DNA from: Lachnospiraceae bacterium
GTDB taxonomy: Bacteria; Bacillota; Clostridia; Lachnospirales; Lachnospiraceae
DNA: 64,000 nt
Direction: 5' to 3'
Assembly: GCA_017480195.1 (NCBI GenBank)
Contig: JAFVBE010000008.1
Span: 1 to 64,000 of the forward strand
Part shown: positions 54,070 to 62,045 of the stretch, one piece after another
How positions within the stretch are numbered: position 1 is the first letter of the stretch
How the letters are laid out: every line of letters starts with the position of its first letter
Program-made: the position numbers and the translations under genes
Notes under the pieces: generated by a model
What the model was told of the DNA's origin: nothing
The model's input: only the letters and a program-made list of their open reading frames with translations
Database searches by the model: none

Positions 54070-54864
54070 TTATTTATCGTATACAATTATAACCTGTCTT
54101 GACTTGATGTAAGAATCTGAGAAGTTGATGCTCTTTAATCTCTCCTCAGTAATTGTAAAGCCTGCTAAGCCTATATCAGCCTTGCCAGAGCTTACGGCAT
54201 TGATAATAGCATCAAATTCCATATCTTCAATCTCAAGTACCATGCCAAGCTTATCTGCTATAGCATAACCAAACTCAACATCATATCCCATGATTGTACC
54301 ACCGTCATAATATTCATATGGTGGAAAATATGCATTTGTAGCCATAACAAGCTTCTCTCCGTCTGTTACAGTCTGTGTATAATGGAAATCACCTGTCTTA
54401 TTAATATATGTATCCTCTAATTTATCAAGTGTACCATCTGCCTGTAATTCATCAATAGCCTTATTCACCTTATTTAAAAGTTCATCATTATCCTTAGCTA
54501 TAACCGCAGCATAGTCTTCATCTGTAAATTCTTCATTCAATATCTTTAAATCTGAATTCTTCTCTACAAAAACCTTTGCCGGCTGCTCGTCAATTATAAC
54601 AGCATCAATCTTACCCTGCTTAAGTGCTTCAACTGCGTCGGCTCCTGCATTATATCTTATAACCTCTGTACCTGCTTCATCACCCTCGTAATCGGAAGCG
54701 TAGATATCACCTGTTGTACCGAGCTGAACACCGATACGTGAGCCCTCTAAATCATCAATAGTCTCAATCTTCTTTCTATCTGCACCGCATGCTGTCAATG
54801 CAAGCATAGAAAGTGTACAAATTGCCATAATTAATAATATTTTTCTTGTTTTCATTTTCTTCAT
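54070..54864 (-). CDS. Amino-acid-binding lipoprotein with circularly permuted domain order
   Basis: 264 residues. Lipobox LTAC with Cys26. The mature protein starts with what is normally the second half of a type II binding protein (DLEGSRIGVQLGTTGDIYA, AVEALKQGKIDAVIIDEQPA, YAAVIAKDNDELLNKVNKAI). It ends with what is normally the first half (KLVMATNAYFPPYEYYDGG, IMGYDVEFGYAIADKLGM, KADIGLAGFTITEERLKSIN). The order is thus permuted at the hinge between lobes. All binding landmarks are present once, so this is one complete domain. It should capture a polar amino acid for the adjacent permease and ATPase. Confidence 0.9.
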   Translation of the reverse strand: MKKMKTRKILLIMAICTLSMLALTACGADRKKIETIDDLEGSRIGVQLGTTGDIYASDYEGDEAGTEVIRYNAGADAVEALKQGKIDAVIIDEQPAKVFVEKNSDLKILNEEFTDEDYAAVIAKDNDELLNKVNKAIDELQADGTLDKLEDTYINKTGDFHYTQTVTDGEKLVMATNAYFPPYEYYDGGTIMGYDVEFGYAIADKLGMVLEIEDMEFDAIINAVSSGKADIGLAGFTITEERLKSINFSDSYIKSRQVIIVYDK

Positions 54865-55108
54865 CTTTCATCTCTCCATTTTATTTAGATTTTTATACAA
54901 ACAAAGCAATTATATATTATTATCAGATAAATTTCCACATAAAATTGTAAAAAAATAAGAAATTACAAAGAAATCGAACAGGATAAAATATTAAACAACT
55001 TATGTTCTTTATCTTATCTAAGTTCGATCTCTTAGGGTAAAATGTGTGAAATGTATTTATATCAATAGGAAAAACCCATTAATAACATAATTATCATGTA
55101 CATCCAAA

Positions 55109-55441
55109 TTACATAGGTGTAGCATAATAAGGAACAACCAAGGTCGCACCACTGTATATAGTATCTCCTGTTAAATCATTGATACTCTTAATCTCTGCTA
55201 TATAGGCATCTCTTGAAGAATATTCTTCTGAAATGTACTCATCAGCTATACTCCATAATGTATCATCTTCGCCAATCGTTATACACTTATAATACTTAAC
55301 ATTATATGTGGAGGCATCTACCTCCTGCTCGTTCTTATCTGCGCCAAACAAAAAAACAAACGCTAAAAGAACAATACCTATCATAATTATGGTTAATTTA
55401 TAATTTCTATGTACAAATCCCGCGATACTTCTAATATTCAT
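55109..55441 (-). CDS. YneA-like SOS cell-division inhibitor (membrane-anchored LysM)
   Basis: 110 residues. A membrane segment at about 15-33 (LTIIMIGIVLLAFVFLFGA) is followed by a single LysM domain (YYKCITIGEDDTLWSIADEY to IYSGATLVVPYY). Size and layout match YneA of Bacillus, which halts septation during the SOS response. Three LexA-like boxes overlap its promoter, which strongly supports this. lexA is not adjacent here, unlike in Bacillus. Confidence 0.85.
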   Translation of the reverse strand: MNIRSIAGFVHRNYKLTIIMIGIVLLAFVFLFGADKNEQEVDASTYNVKYYKCITIGEDDTLWSIADEYISEEYSSRDAYIAEIKSINDLTGDTIYSGATLVVPYYATPM

Positions 55442-55464
55442 ATCTTAGTCCCTCCTTGAACTTT

Positions 55465-55542
55465 CAAACATGTGTTCGTTTTGATATGAATACTATACCG
55501 CACATTTGTTCGGTTGTCAATACTTTTTCGAACAAATTTTCG
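55465..55542 (-). promoter_or_regulatory. SOS promoter: three LexA-like boxes around a consensus promoter
   Basis: Minus-strand promoter TTGACA (55515-55520), 17 bases, TATAGT (55492-55497). Boxes at 55465-55478, 55499-55512 and 55529-55542 each match CGAACATATGTTCG at 12 of 14 positions. One lies between the -35 and -10, one in the leader and one upstream, so bound LexA would silence the yneA-like gene. Confidence 0.85.
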
Positions 55543-55599
55543 ATTTTTTTTAAAATCACTTAAGTAATTTGAAGATTATTATAAAAAAAAGAAAAATTA

Positions 55600-55626
55600 T
55601 GAATGTTTTTAAATATATACCGATAT
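55600..55626 (+). promoter_or_regulatory. SigD-type promoter of flagellin
   Basis: TGAA at 55600-55603, a 15-base spacer and ACCGATAT at 55619-55626, against the sigma-28 consensus TAAA-N15-GCCGATAA. It lies about 37 bases before the flagellin ATG. Confidence 0.55.
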
Positions 55627-55662
55627 ATATTGTAGTTAATAATTTTATATGAGGTAATACAA

Positions 55663-56652
55663 ATGATTGTAGCGCATAATCTTCCGGCTATGAGTGGACT
55701 AACCCAATTAAACAAAAATACCAAAGCAAAAAGAAATTCCACGGAGAAGCTTTCCTCCGGTTATCAGGTAAATCGTGCCGCTGATGATGCAGCCGGCCTT
55801 TCTATTTCCGAGAAAATGCGTAATCAAATACGCGGACTTAATCAATCAGTTAAAAATGCCGAAGACGGAATATCATTAATAAAAACTGCCGATGGTGCTA
55901 TGGGCAGTATTCAGGATATATTAAAGCGTGTACGTGAACTCGCTGTAAAGGCTGCAAATGATACAAACGCCAGCGATGATAGACAAGCTATTCAAGAGGA
56001 AATTGATAGTATAACTCTTGAGATAGATAATATTATTGAAAATGCAAAATTCAACGGACGCGATATATTCAGTCATCAAAATTGGCGTGAAAATGATGGA
56101 AGCTTATCAAGTAGTTCAAGAACTGATATTCCTCTTGTCAGAACATATGATGCTTCCGGCGCTTCCTACGATATTGATGTATCTGAATTTACATGGCATG
56201 CTGCAAGGATGGATGAGGATTTTGTAAACAAGGTTGGCGCTTCAAATGCAAAGGATGATACATTATATCTTCAGGTGGGAGCTAATGCCGGTGAGGATAT
56301 GAAGCTGTATAGATATGCAATATCAAGTTCATCTCTATTTATGGATAGTATTGATGTAGGAAATCATGTCAAATCAATCGATGCAATCGCTAAGGTTGAT
56401 GCTGCTGTTAAAATGGTTTCTGAGGTTCGCTCCTACTATGGTGCAGCACAAAACCGTCTTGAGCATACTATTAATAATCTGGAGAACTATAGCGAGAATC
56501 TCACAAACGCCGAATCACAAATACGTGATACCGATATGGCAACTATGATGACCAAATACTCTAAAGAAAATATTCTTGAACAGGCTGCACAGGCAATGCT
56601 CAGCCAGGCAAGTCAGAGCACACAGGGAGTTTTATCTTTAATACAGGGATAA
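55663..56652 (+). CDS. Flagellin
   Basis: 329 residues. The N-terminal D0/D1 helices (MSGLTQLNKNTKAKRNSTEK, LSSGYQVNRAADDAAGLSIS, GISLIKTADGAMGSIQDIL) and C-terminal D0 (NAESQIRDTDMATMMTKYSK, QAMLSQASQSTQGVLSLI) are conserved; the central domain is short. It is exported by the flagellar type III system and polymerises into the filament. Single gene with its own promoter. The end (LSLIQG) lacks the usual final Arg. Confidence 0.96.
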   Translation: MIVAHNLPAMSGLTQLNKNTKAKRNSTEKLSSGYQVNRAADDAAGLSISEKMRNQIRGLNQSVKNAEDGISLIKTADGAMGSIQDILKRVRELAVKAANDTNASDDRQAIQEEIDSITLEIDNIIENAKFNGRDIFSHQNWRENDGSLSSSSRTDIPLVRTYDASGASYDIDVSEFTWHAARMDEDFVNKVGASNAKDDTLYLQVGANAGEDMKLYRYAISSSSLFMDSIDVGNHVKSIDAIAKVDAAVKMVSEVRSYYGAAQNRLEHTINNLENYSENLTNAESQIRDTDMATMMTKYSKENILEQAAQAMLSQASQSTQGVLSLIQG

Positions 56653-56723
56653 TCATATCTTCCGCTAAAAAAGTATAATTATTTTAAGATACATAATTAA
56701 CAAATAAAAATCTATTTCGATTT

Positions 56724-57863
56724 CTATTTTATAAATTTATTTAATCTTTCATTAACTTTTAAGCTTATTTCTTCTGCGATTTCTCCCGCCTTCTCCGTAT
56801 CAATATTATTACTCTTTGCCACTGATACAATATCTTCAAGTGTTGGATTTTTTCCATTTCCATTTATAGATGTAGTATGCTCTCCATAATATGTTGTACT
56901 GTATGTGAGGTCATATGCGGGACTCATAAGCCATATGTCCTTCTTATCATCATAAATATAGGTAAAATTCTTGGCGTGGTCATCCCTATTGTGTGCAAAT
57001 ACATTAAAACACATAAGTCTAAATATATTTTCAACTTCTGTCTTATTATCTATTGATAAAATCCTTGTTAATTTGATTAAATCATTATAGTCAAGACATG
57101 GTGTTCTGAAATCAGCTTCCAAAATGGCTGATGCAGTAAGCATATGATGTCTTTTTACTCCATCAGGCGACTTTTTTTTATCAAATCTCTTGCTTCCGAA
57201 ATAACCTTTACAGTTATTTGATTTAAAAAGTCTGTGCTCTGCCACATTAATACCGCAATACTTCGCACATTCGTTATATTCGTATTCTATAAAGCCAATA
57301 TTCTTATTATCAAGATGCGATGGAAATTTTACTAGCCATTCTTCGTCATCATAAGTAATAGTCACCTTAGGTCTGGCACCGCCACTTGAACCTCCGTATT
57401 TATACAGATAATCCAGATTATCTGTATCCTTTGATTTCAACACCTCCTGACAAGAATATGAAAGCTCATCCAAATCTACCGATAAATCATCATATAATTC
57501 ATATTTAAGTTTTATACTTGGCTTATAGCATAATGCTCCCATGCCACCCTCACCTATGATAGCAAGTCTGTCAAGCTCGCTTATGTCATCAGGATTAATG
57601 CCATTCTTTTTGAGCATTCGATCAAGCAAAAGTCTGCCCCACGCATCAGGCAAACTGTCTGAAAACACACCGAAAAGCCCTCCGAATGTGTATCCGGTTG
57701 GAATGAAAACTCTTTTTTCAAGCGGCAATGAACGAGGACTTATGGAGAAACCTTCATTTATCCATAAATCAGAATATTCAAAGGCAATTCTTCTGTCCTT
57801 GCTTTCAACAAGACTTCCCACAAGTCTGTCATCATAGAACACATCTAATTTACCTGTTCTCAT
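56724..57863 (-). CDS. HipA-family serine/threonine kinase toxin
   Basis: 379 residues. N-terminal DVFYDDRLVGSL; the Ser loop at about 158-165 (GSSGGARPKV); catalytic HNRDDHAKNF at 291-300 with Asp294 and Asn299; and the metal-binding Asp318 in SPAYDLTYS. HipA kinases phosphorylate translation targets such as glutamyl-tRNA synthetase and slow growth. Its start overlaps the antitoxin gene by 14 bases. Protein is somewhat shorter than E. coli HipA (440). Confidence 0.93.
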   Translation of the reverse strand: MRTGKLDVFYDDRLVGSLVESKDRRIAFEYSDLWINEGFSISPRSLPLEKRVFIPTGYTFGGLFGVFSDSLPDAWGRLLLDRMLKKNGINPDDISELDRLAIIGEGGMGALCYKPSIKLKYELYDDLSVDLDELSYSCQEVLKSKDTDNLDYLYKYGGSSGGARPKVTITYDDEEWLVKFPSHLDNKNIGFIEYEYNECAKYCGINVAEHRLFKSNNCKGYFGSKRFDKKKSPDGVKRHHMLTASAILEADFRTPCLDYNDLIKLTRILSIDNKTEVENIFRLMCFNVFAHNRDDHAKNFTYIYDDKKDIWLMSPAYDLTYSTTYYGEHTTSINGNGKNPTLEDIVSVAKSNNIDTEKAGEIAEEISLKVNERLNKFIK

Positions 57864-58131
57864 TAATTACCTCCTGCAAACTTGAATATTCAATATCAGA
57901 GAAAATGTTTTTTAAATCATCTGCAATATTTAGTGCTATAGCAATTCGCGTTAATGATTTAAGTGAAATATCGCCTGTAGCTTCAAATCTTTTTATGGAG
58001 CCATAACTAACACCACTAAGTTCACTTAAAGCTAACTGAGACAGTTTTCGTCTTTTTCTGATATTTTTAATTTTATTAGCAATTCCCCTGTTAATCTCTT
58101 CGGGAGTTTCCCATATATATTTTCTTGACAT
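57850..58131 (-). CDS. HipB-like XRE antitoxin
   Basis: 93 residues. Helix-turn-helix ANKIKNIRKRRKLSQLALSE followed by GVSYGSIKRFEATGDISLKSL, typical XRE. It binds HipA and represses the operon; two matching palindromes lie in its upstream region. The ATG is fixed by GAGGTG about 6 bases upstream on the minus strand. Confidence 0.9.
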   Translation of the reverse strand: MSRKYIWETPEEINRGIANKIKNIRKRRKLSQLALSELSGVSYGSIKRFEATGDISLKSLTRIAIALNIADDLKNIFSDIEYSSLQEVINENR

Positions 58132-58148
58132 GATTACACCTCGTTTAC

Positions 58149-58246
58149 GGATAATATATTATCTATTTATAATCAAATCATATATTGTTAGATAATATTT
58201 TATCTATTATTAAATATATTTTACTATGTTTGATTTAATTATTCAA
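58149..58246 (-). promoter_or_regulatory. hipBA promoter with two operator palindromes
   Basis: TTGAAT (58241-58246), 17 bases, TAAAAT (58218-58223) on the minus strand. Two near-identical palindromes, 16 bases each, at 58190-58205 (AGATAATATTTTATCT) and 58149-58164 (GGATAATATATTATCT), lie 41 bases apart, which is close to four helical turns, on the downstream side. Two HipB dimers could bind one face. Confidence 0.7.
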
Positions 58247-58283
58247 CAATAAAAGTATAATTATTTCAAGATAACTCATTAAA

Positions 58284-58325
58284 AAAGTCTACAGAAATTT
58301 AAAGCTAAAATTCTGTAGACTTTTA
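58284..58325. terminator. Terminator after the surface-protein gene
   Basis: AAAAGTCTACAGA (58284-58296) pairs exactly with TCTGTAGACTTTT (58313-58325). It lies 27 bases past the stop of the surface-protein gene, with a T-run on the minus strand. Confidence 0.75.
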
Positions 58326-58351
58326 TTTTTATCTGAATGACTGCATTTTAT

Positions 58352-60604
58352 TTAAACACTTTTCTTCTTTAATCTTAAAATAACTGTTAATGAACCAAGC
58401 ATTAATACAATCATAAATCCAATCGGCATGTTATCTCCTGTCTTTGGAGATTGATTGTTAGTTACCTTCGGTGTGTCAGCAGACGGAGTAGAAACCTCAG
58501 CCGGTGTAGCCGTAACATCACTATATACAAGTGCATATGTAGAGAACTGATTTGTCTCAAATGTAAGTACAAAGCCATCCTGTATGGTATCAAGCACTGT
58601 AGCAGTTCCGTCATGAAGTCTTATTATACTGTATTTTCTTCCTGATTTCTGCAAATTCTCAGGTACATTAATCTGTATTTTTACATTACCATTTGGAACC
58701 TGTGTTATCTTAGCTGTATCATTATCTCCTATTTTCTTGAAAAGGTTAATATCAAAGAAGGTTCCTACTATAAAGCCTTCAGGCTTAGCAGCTTCAATAG
58801 TGTTCTTATCTGTTTCGGAAACGCTTGCTGATATATCATCCACATCAAGCCATACCTTAATATCAACACCTTCCTCTAAAAGCTTTTGCTCTTCGGATGT
58901 TAAAATAGCCTTTTTTAATTCATCCGATGAATTAGCAAGTGCGGCTGATGCAGAATTCTCTGTGGTTGAGGTTGTGTTCTCTATTTCGCCTGTTGAGGCT
59001 TTATCAAATATAATATTAAAATAATATTTTGGTCTTGCCCATTCTTTTGCTTTAACAGCGTAACTTCCATTTATATTTGTTGTATCAAGCTTTGTAAAGC
59101 TTAAATCTTCATCATTATAGGATATTATTATATCCATAGTACCATCTTTATCTATATCTATATAATCTACACGAGAGGTTTCATCATAATCCCCCCATAT
59201 AATATCTGTAGTATCAAAAAAACCAGCCCATATACTATCATAAGTTGTAGTAAAGCTTCCATTACTCAAATCAATAGTATAGTTTGTCGTATCTCCAAAA
59301 ACTGCTGAAACTGTGACATCATTTTCAGGCATAATGAAGCTAAGATATGGAGATGAACCATAATATTCATAGTAGAAGCCATCGGAATTACTATCAATAC
59401 CTGTATATGATATGCTTTCTACATATTTTCCTACAGGAATTTCCGTACCTTGCTCTTCTGCAAAATAAAAATCCCAAGAAACATCAATTTTGTCACCTGC
59501 ACATGCTGAGTCAACTGAAACACCAAAAGAATCATCTATCCTATTTGTAACAGATAATCCTTTATCATAATTGATTTTATATTCTTTTCCTGAATTTATC
59601 CAAATAGCTGAAAATTCAGTATTGTCATTTAATAAACTAATATCAACATATGAAAGCGAATAAACAAAATCCGGAAAGCCCTCAGATGAAATATATTTCC
59701 ACGCATAGAATTTTTTACCCTCAGGTGCAGTAAATTTACATTCAGGTGCAGTAAATGTTCCAGGATATTGACCTATACTGAAATCTTCCATAGTTCCGCT
59801 TCCACCATTGGCATTGAATTTTACTGTCTTTGCAGCAGGATTAACAAATTCTGTTGAATAATCTGACCAATCTGATTGTGTGTTTGAATCAAAACCATCG
59901 TAAGTAAAAGCAGTATTAAATGCAGAAACACTTACAGAATATGAGCCTGAACCATATTTAGCAAATACTCTTTCAGCCAAATCGTAGGAATTCGTTAAAG
60001 ATCCAAAATCATCATTTAATATTTGCTCTCCATCTTTCTTAATTCTAATCCAATAAAATCCTGCGCCATCTACTGAATCCCAAACACATGTAGTTCCATC
60101 CCATCTAAGATTAGTTGGTGTAGGAAGTTTTTCATCAGTTTTTTTATCAATCTTTTCACCGTCATATAAATACTCGGATGAATAATCCGACCAATCTGAG
60201 TGAGTACTTTCGTCAAGAATAGCAGCCTCAGATGCCTCAGTTATTGCACAAACTTTAAAAGTATATGAGCCGGCTTCTCCTCCATATGTATCAAAAAGTT
60301 CATCATCGAAAAAATTATATGAAGTGTTTGATGTACCTGTTCCGTATAAAAAATCTCCACCCTTATAAAGAGATACATCATAATATCCTGCGCCTTCAAC
60401 AGCATCCCACTTAGCCACTCCGTATTCCCATCTTACATTAGTCGGCGCAGCAAGTTTTTCGCCAGCCAGCTCTAAAGCATCTTCCACAGCAGTAACATCT
60501 TCGCTGCCTGCTTCGTCCGCCTTAGCTGTCGGATATGGAATACCGCTTCCAACGACGAGTAAAGCGCCACATACTACAGTTGCCATAAATTTTTTAAGCT
60601 TCAT
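58352..60604 (-). CDS. Cell-wall surface protein with SPKTG sorting signal and beta-rich repeats
   Basis: 750 residues. Signal peptide to about residue 30. Two FN3-like units follow: VRWEYGVAKWDAVEGAGYYD and LRWDGTTCVWDSVDGAGFYW. Then an InlB-type repeat (KFNANGGSGTMEDFSI, ...EGKKFYAWKY) and further beta-rich parts. The end has SPKTGD at about 719-724, a hydrophobic run and KKKS, a sortase signal of the SPKTG type. It is expected to be covalently attached to peptidoglycan and exposed. Ligand unknown. Confidence 0.88.
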   Translation of the reverse strand: MKLKKFMATVVCGALLVVGSGIPYPTAKADEAGSEDVTAVEDALELAGEKLAAPTNVRWEYGVAKWDAVEGAGYYDVSLYKGGDFLYGTGTSNTSYNFFDDELFDTYGGEAGSYTFKVCAITEASEAAILDESTHSDWSDYSSEYLYDGEKIDKKTDEKLPTPTNLRWDGTTCVWDSVDGAGFYWIRIKKDGEQILNDDFGSLTNSYDLAERVFAKYGSGSYSVSVSAFNTAFTYDGFDSNTQSDWSDYSTEFVNPAAKTVKFNANGGSGTMEDFSIGQYPGTFTAPECKFTAPEGKKFYAWKYISSEGFPDFVYSLSYVDISLLNDNTEFSAIWINSGKEYKINYDKGLSVTNRIDDSFGVSVDSACAGDKIDVSWDFYFAEEQGTEIPVGKYVESISYTGIDSNSDGFYYEYYGSSPYLSFIMPENDVTVSAVFGDTTNYTIDLSNGSFTTTYDSIWAGFFDTTDIIWGDYDETSRVDYIDIDKDGTMDIIISYNDEDLSFTKLDTTNINGSYAVKAKEWARPKYYFNIIFDKASTGEIENTTSTTENSASAALANSSDELKKAILTSEEQKLLEEGVDIKVWLDVDDISASVSETDKNTIEAAKPEGFIVGTFFDINLFKKIGDNDTAKITQVPNGNVKIQINVPENLQKSGRKYSIIRLHDGTATVLDTIQDGFVLTFETNQFSTYALVYSDVTATPAEVSTPSADTPKVTNNQSPKTGDNMPIGFMIVLMLGSLTVILRLKKKSV

Positions 60605-60671
60605 AATTTACTTGTCCTTTCATAAAATAATAATAAAATAATTATATATTAATTGCCAATAAAGAAAATAG

Positions 60672-60710
60672 AGGTTGTCTAAACATCATTAAAGTTGTTT
60701 TAAACGACCT
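60672..60710. promoter_or_regulatory. Inverted repeat upstream of the surface-protein gene
   Basis: AGGTTGTCTAAA (60672-60683) and TTTAAACGACCT (60699-60710) are complementary at 10 of 12 positions. The same stretch also contains two GTTGT...TAAAC blocks about 20-21 bases apart, the spacing seen for LytTR regulator sites. It could be either a terminator for the LytTR gene or an operator. Confidence 0.4.
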
Positions 60711-60776
60711 ATTAAAATATAATCTCATTCCATATAATATGTACCATAATCCTTTGAGCTTATTCTATCATTCCTC

Positions 60777-61487
60777 TCAAATTCTCCTTCCGAGATATTC
60801 AAGATAATGCAGCATAAATGAATCCTTATATACTCTTCCTATAGGGATTTCCCTATTGTCCATCATACATATTTTGTTGCTCTCTATGGATTTTATGTAA
60901 TCAGCGTTAATTATATAACCGGTATGACATCTTACAAATTTCTTTGGAAGCTGCTTCTTACAATCATTAAGTCCCATATAACACTCATATGTTTTATCAG
61001 CTATAATTTTTAACTTTCTATTTTCACGGGTGATATATTGAATTATTTTTGTTGAAAGGTACACATCATTATAATTGCAAATTATATGCAGAGCGCATTT
61101 ATCATTATTTTCATAATATATTTCTAACGCCTTTTCAAGTGCACGCTTAAGCGTTATATGCTGATTTTTCTTCATAACAAAATAACAATGCTTAGTCTCA
61201 TACACATCAGAAGCAAAATCCGGCACATCAGAAAGATATATAATATTACATAGAGGTGCATATTCGTTTATTCTTCTGCCAAGCTCTATGCCGTTTAAGT
61301 CTGTTCTATGATATTCTATGTCAAGAATAATTATATCGTAATCAAAGGTTTTATTATCAATTTCCTTAAGCAGTATATCAGGCTGTGTTATATCGATATA
61401 AGTAAATTCTTTAATATTATAGTCTTCGATAAGTTCCTTTGTTTTAAATGCATCTTCCTGTACATCGTCACATATTATAAGTCTCAT
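60777..61487 (-). CDS. LytTR-family response regulator
   Basis: 236 residues. Receiver domain with Asp7/Asp8 (IICDD) and phosphoacceptor Asp56 (IIILDIEY), then the LytTR DNA-binding domain (IIQYITRENRKLKII, KKQLPKKFVRCHTGYIINAD, GRVYKDSFMLHYL). It controls surface, toxin or competence-type genes in many Firmicutes. Its nearest gene is the surface-protein gene 172 bases downstream on the same strand. No cognate histidine kinase was seen in the window. Confidence 0.93.
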   Translation of the reverse strand: MRLIICDDVQEDAFKTKELIEDYNIKEFTYIDITQPDILLKEIDNKTFDYDIIILDIEYHRTDLNGIELGRRINEYAPLCNIIYLSDVPDFASDVYETKHCYFVMKKNQHITLKRALEKALEIYYENNDKCALHIICNYNDVYLSTKIIQYITRENRKLKIIADKTYECYMGLNDCKKQLPKKFVRCHTGYIINADYIKSIESNKICMMDNREIPIGRVYKDSFMLHYLEYLGRRI

Positions 61488-61749
61488 TTTATATATGCCT
61501 CTCCTAAGTTAGTATTATAACAAGTAAAATATAAAAAATTCATTACTAATCTACATATTAGAGTTTATAACTCTATTTGTCAAATATTATTTTCTTATAA
61601 GTATACTAATTATAATGATAACCAGTTATCACATATAGAATATAAATCATTAATTATACATACACTTATATATATTTTTTTAACATGATTATGTTCTAAC
61701 TATGTTTCGAAAAAGCCTATACATATGACATAATGAAAGAAGAATTAAA

Positions 61750-61974
61750 ATGAAGTATAATGAACGAATAAGAGATATTCGAGAAGATAATGACCTGACT
61801 CAGCAGGATGTTGCTGATATCTTACACGTAGGTCAGCGGACATATTCCGACTATGAAAGCGGAAAAACAAGAATTCCTGTTGAAAGCCTTATATTATTAG
61901 CAAAATACTATAATGTATCAATGGACTATATATCGGGAGTAAGTAATATCAAAAAAGAATTTCCAATCAAGTAA
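61750..61974 (+). CDS. Small XRE-family regulator
   Basis: 74 residues, almost wholly a helix-turn-helix (IRDIREDNDLTQQDVADILH, QRTYSDYESGKTRIPVESL, LAKYYNVSMDYISG). No effector domain is present. It faces the LytTR gene head to head across 262 A+T-rich bases in which I found no gene. It may control itself; its targets are unknown. Confidence 0.88.
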   Translation: MKYNERIRDIREDNDLTQQDVADILHVGQRTYSDYESGKTRIPVESLILLAKYYNVSMDYISGVSNIKKEFPIK

Positions 61975-61980
61975 AGAGAA

Positions 61981-62010
61981 AAAATGGGAGCGATTTTCCG
62001 CTCCCATTTT
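61981..62010. terminator. Bidirectional intrinsic terminator
   Basis: AAAATGGGAGCG (61981-61992) pairs with CGCTCCCATTTT (61999-62010) around a six-base loop, with T-run after it. It separates the XRE gene from the convergent nadE gene. Confidence 0.85.
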
Positions 62011-62045
62011 TTTCTTATTTTCAAAAGTATCATTTTTCAAACATA

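Noticed and set aside
54865..55108. Possible riboswitch upstream of the binding-protein gene
   Set aside because: Short pairing such as ATCGAAC/GTTCGAT is present, but no known riboswitch core could be recognised in the 244 bases.
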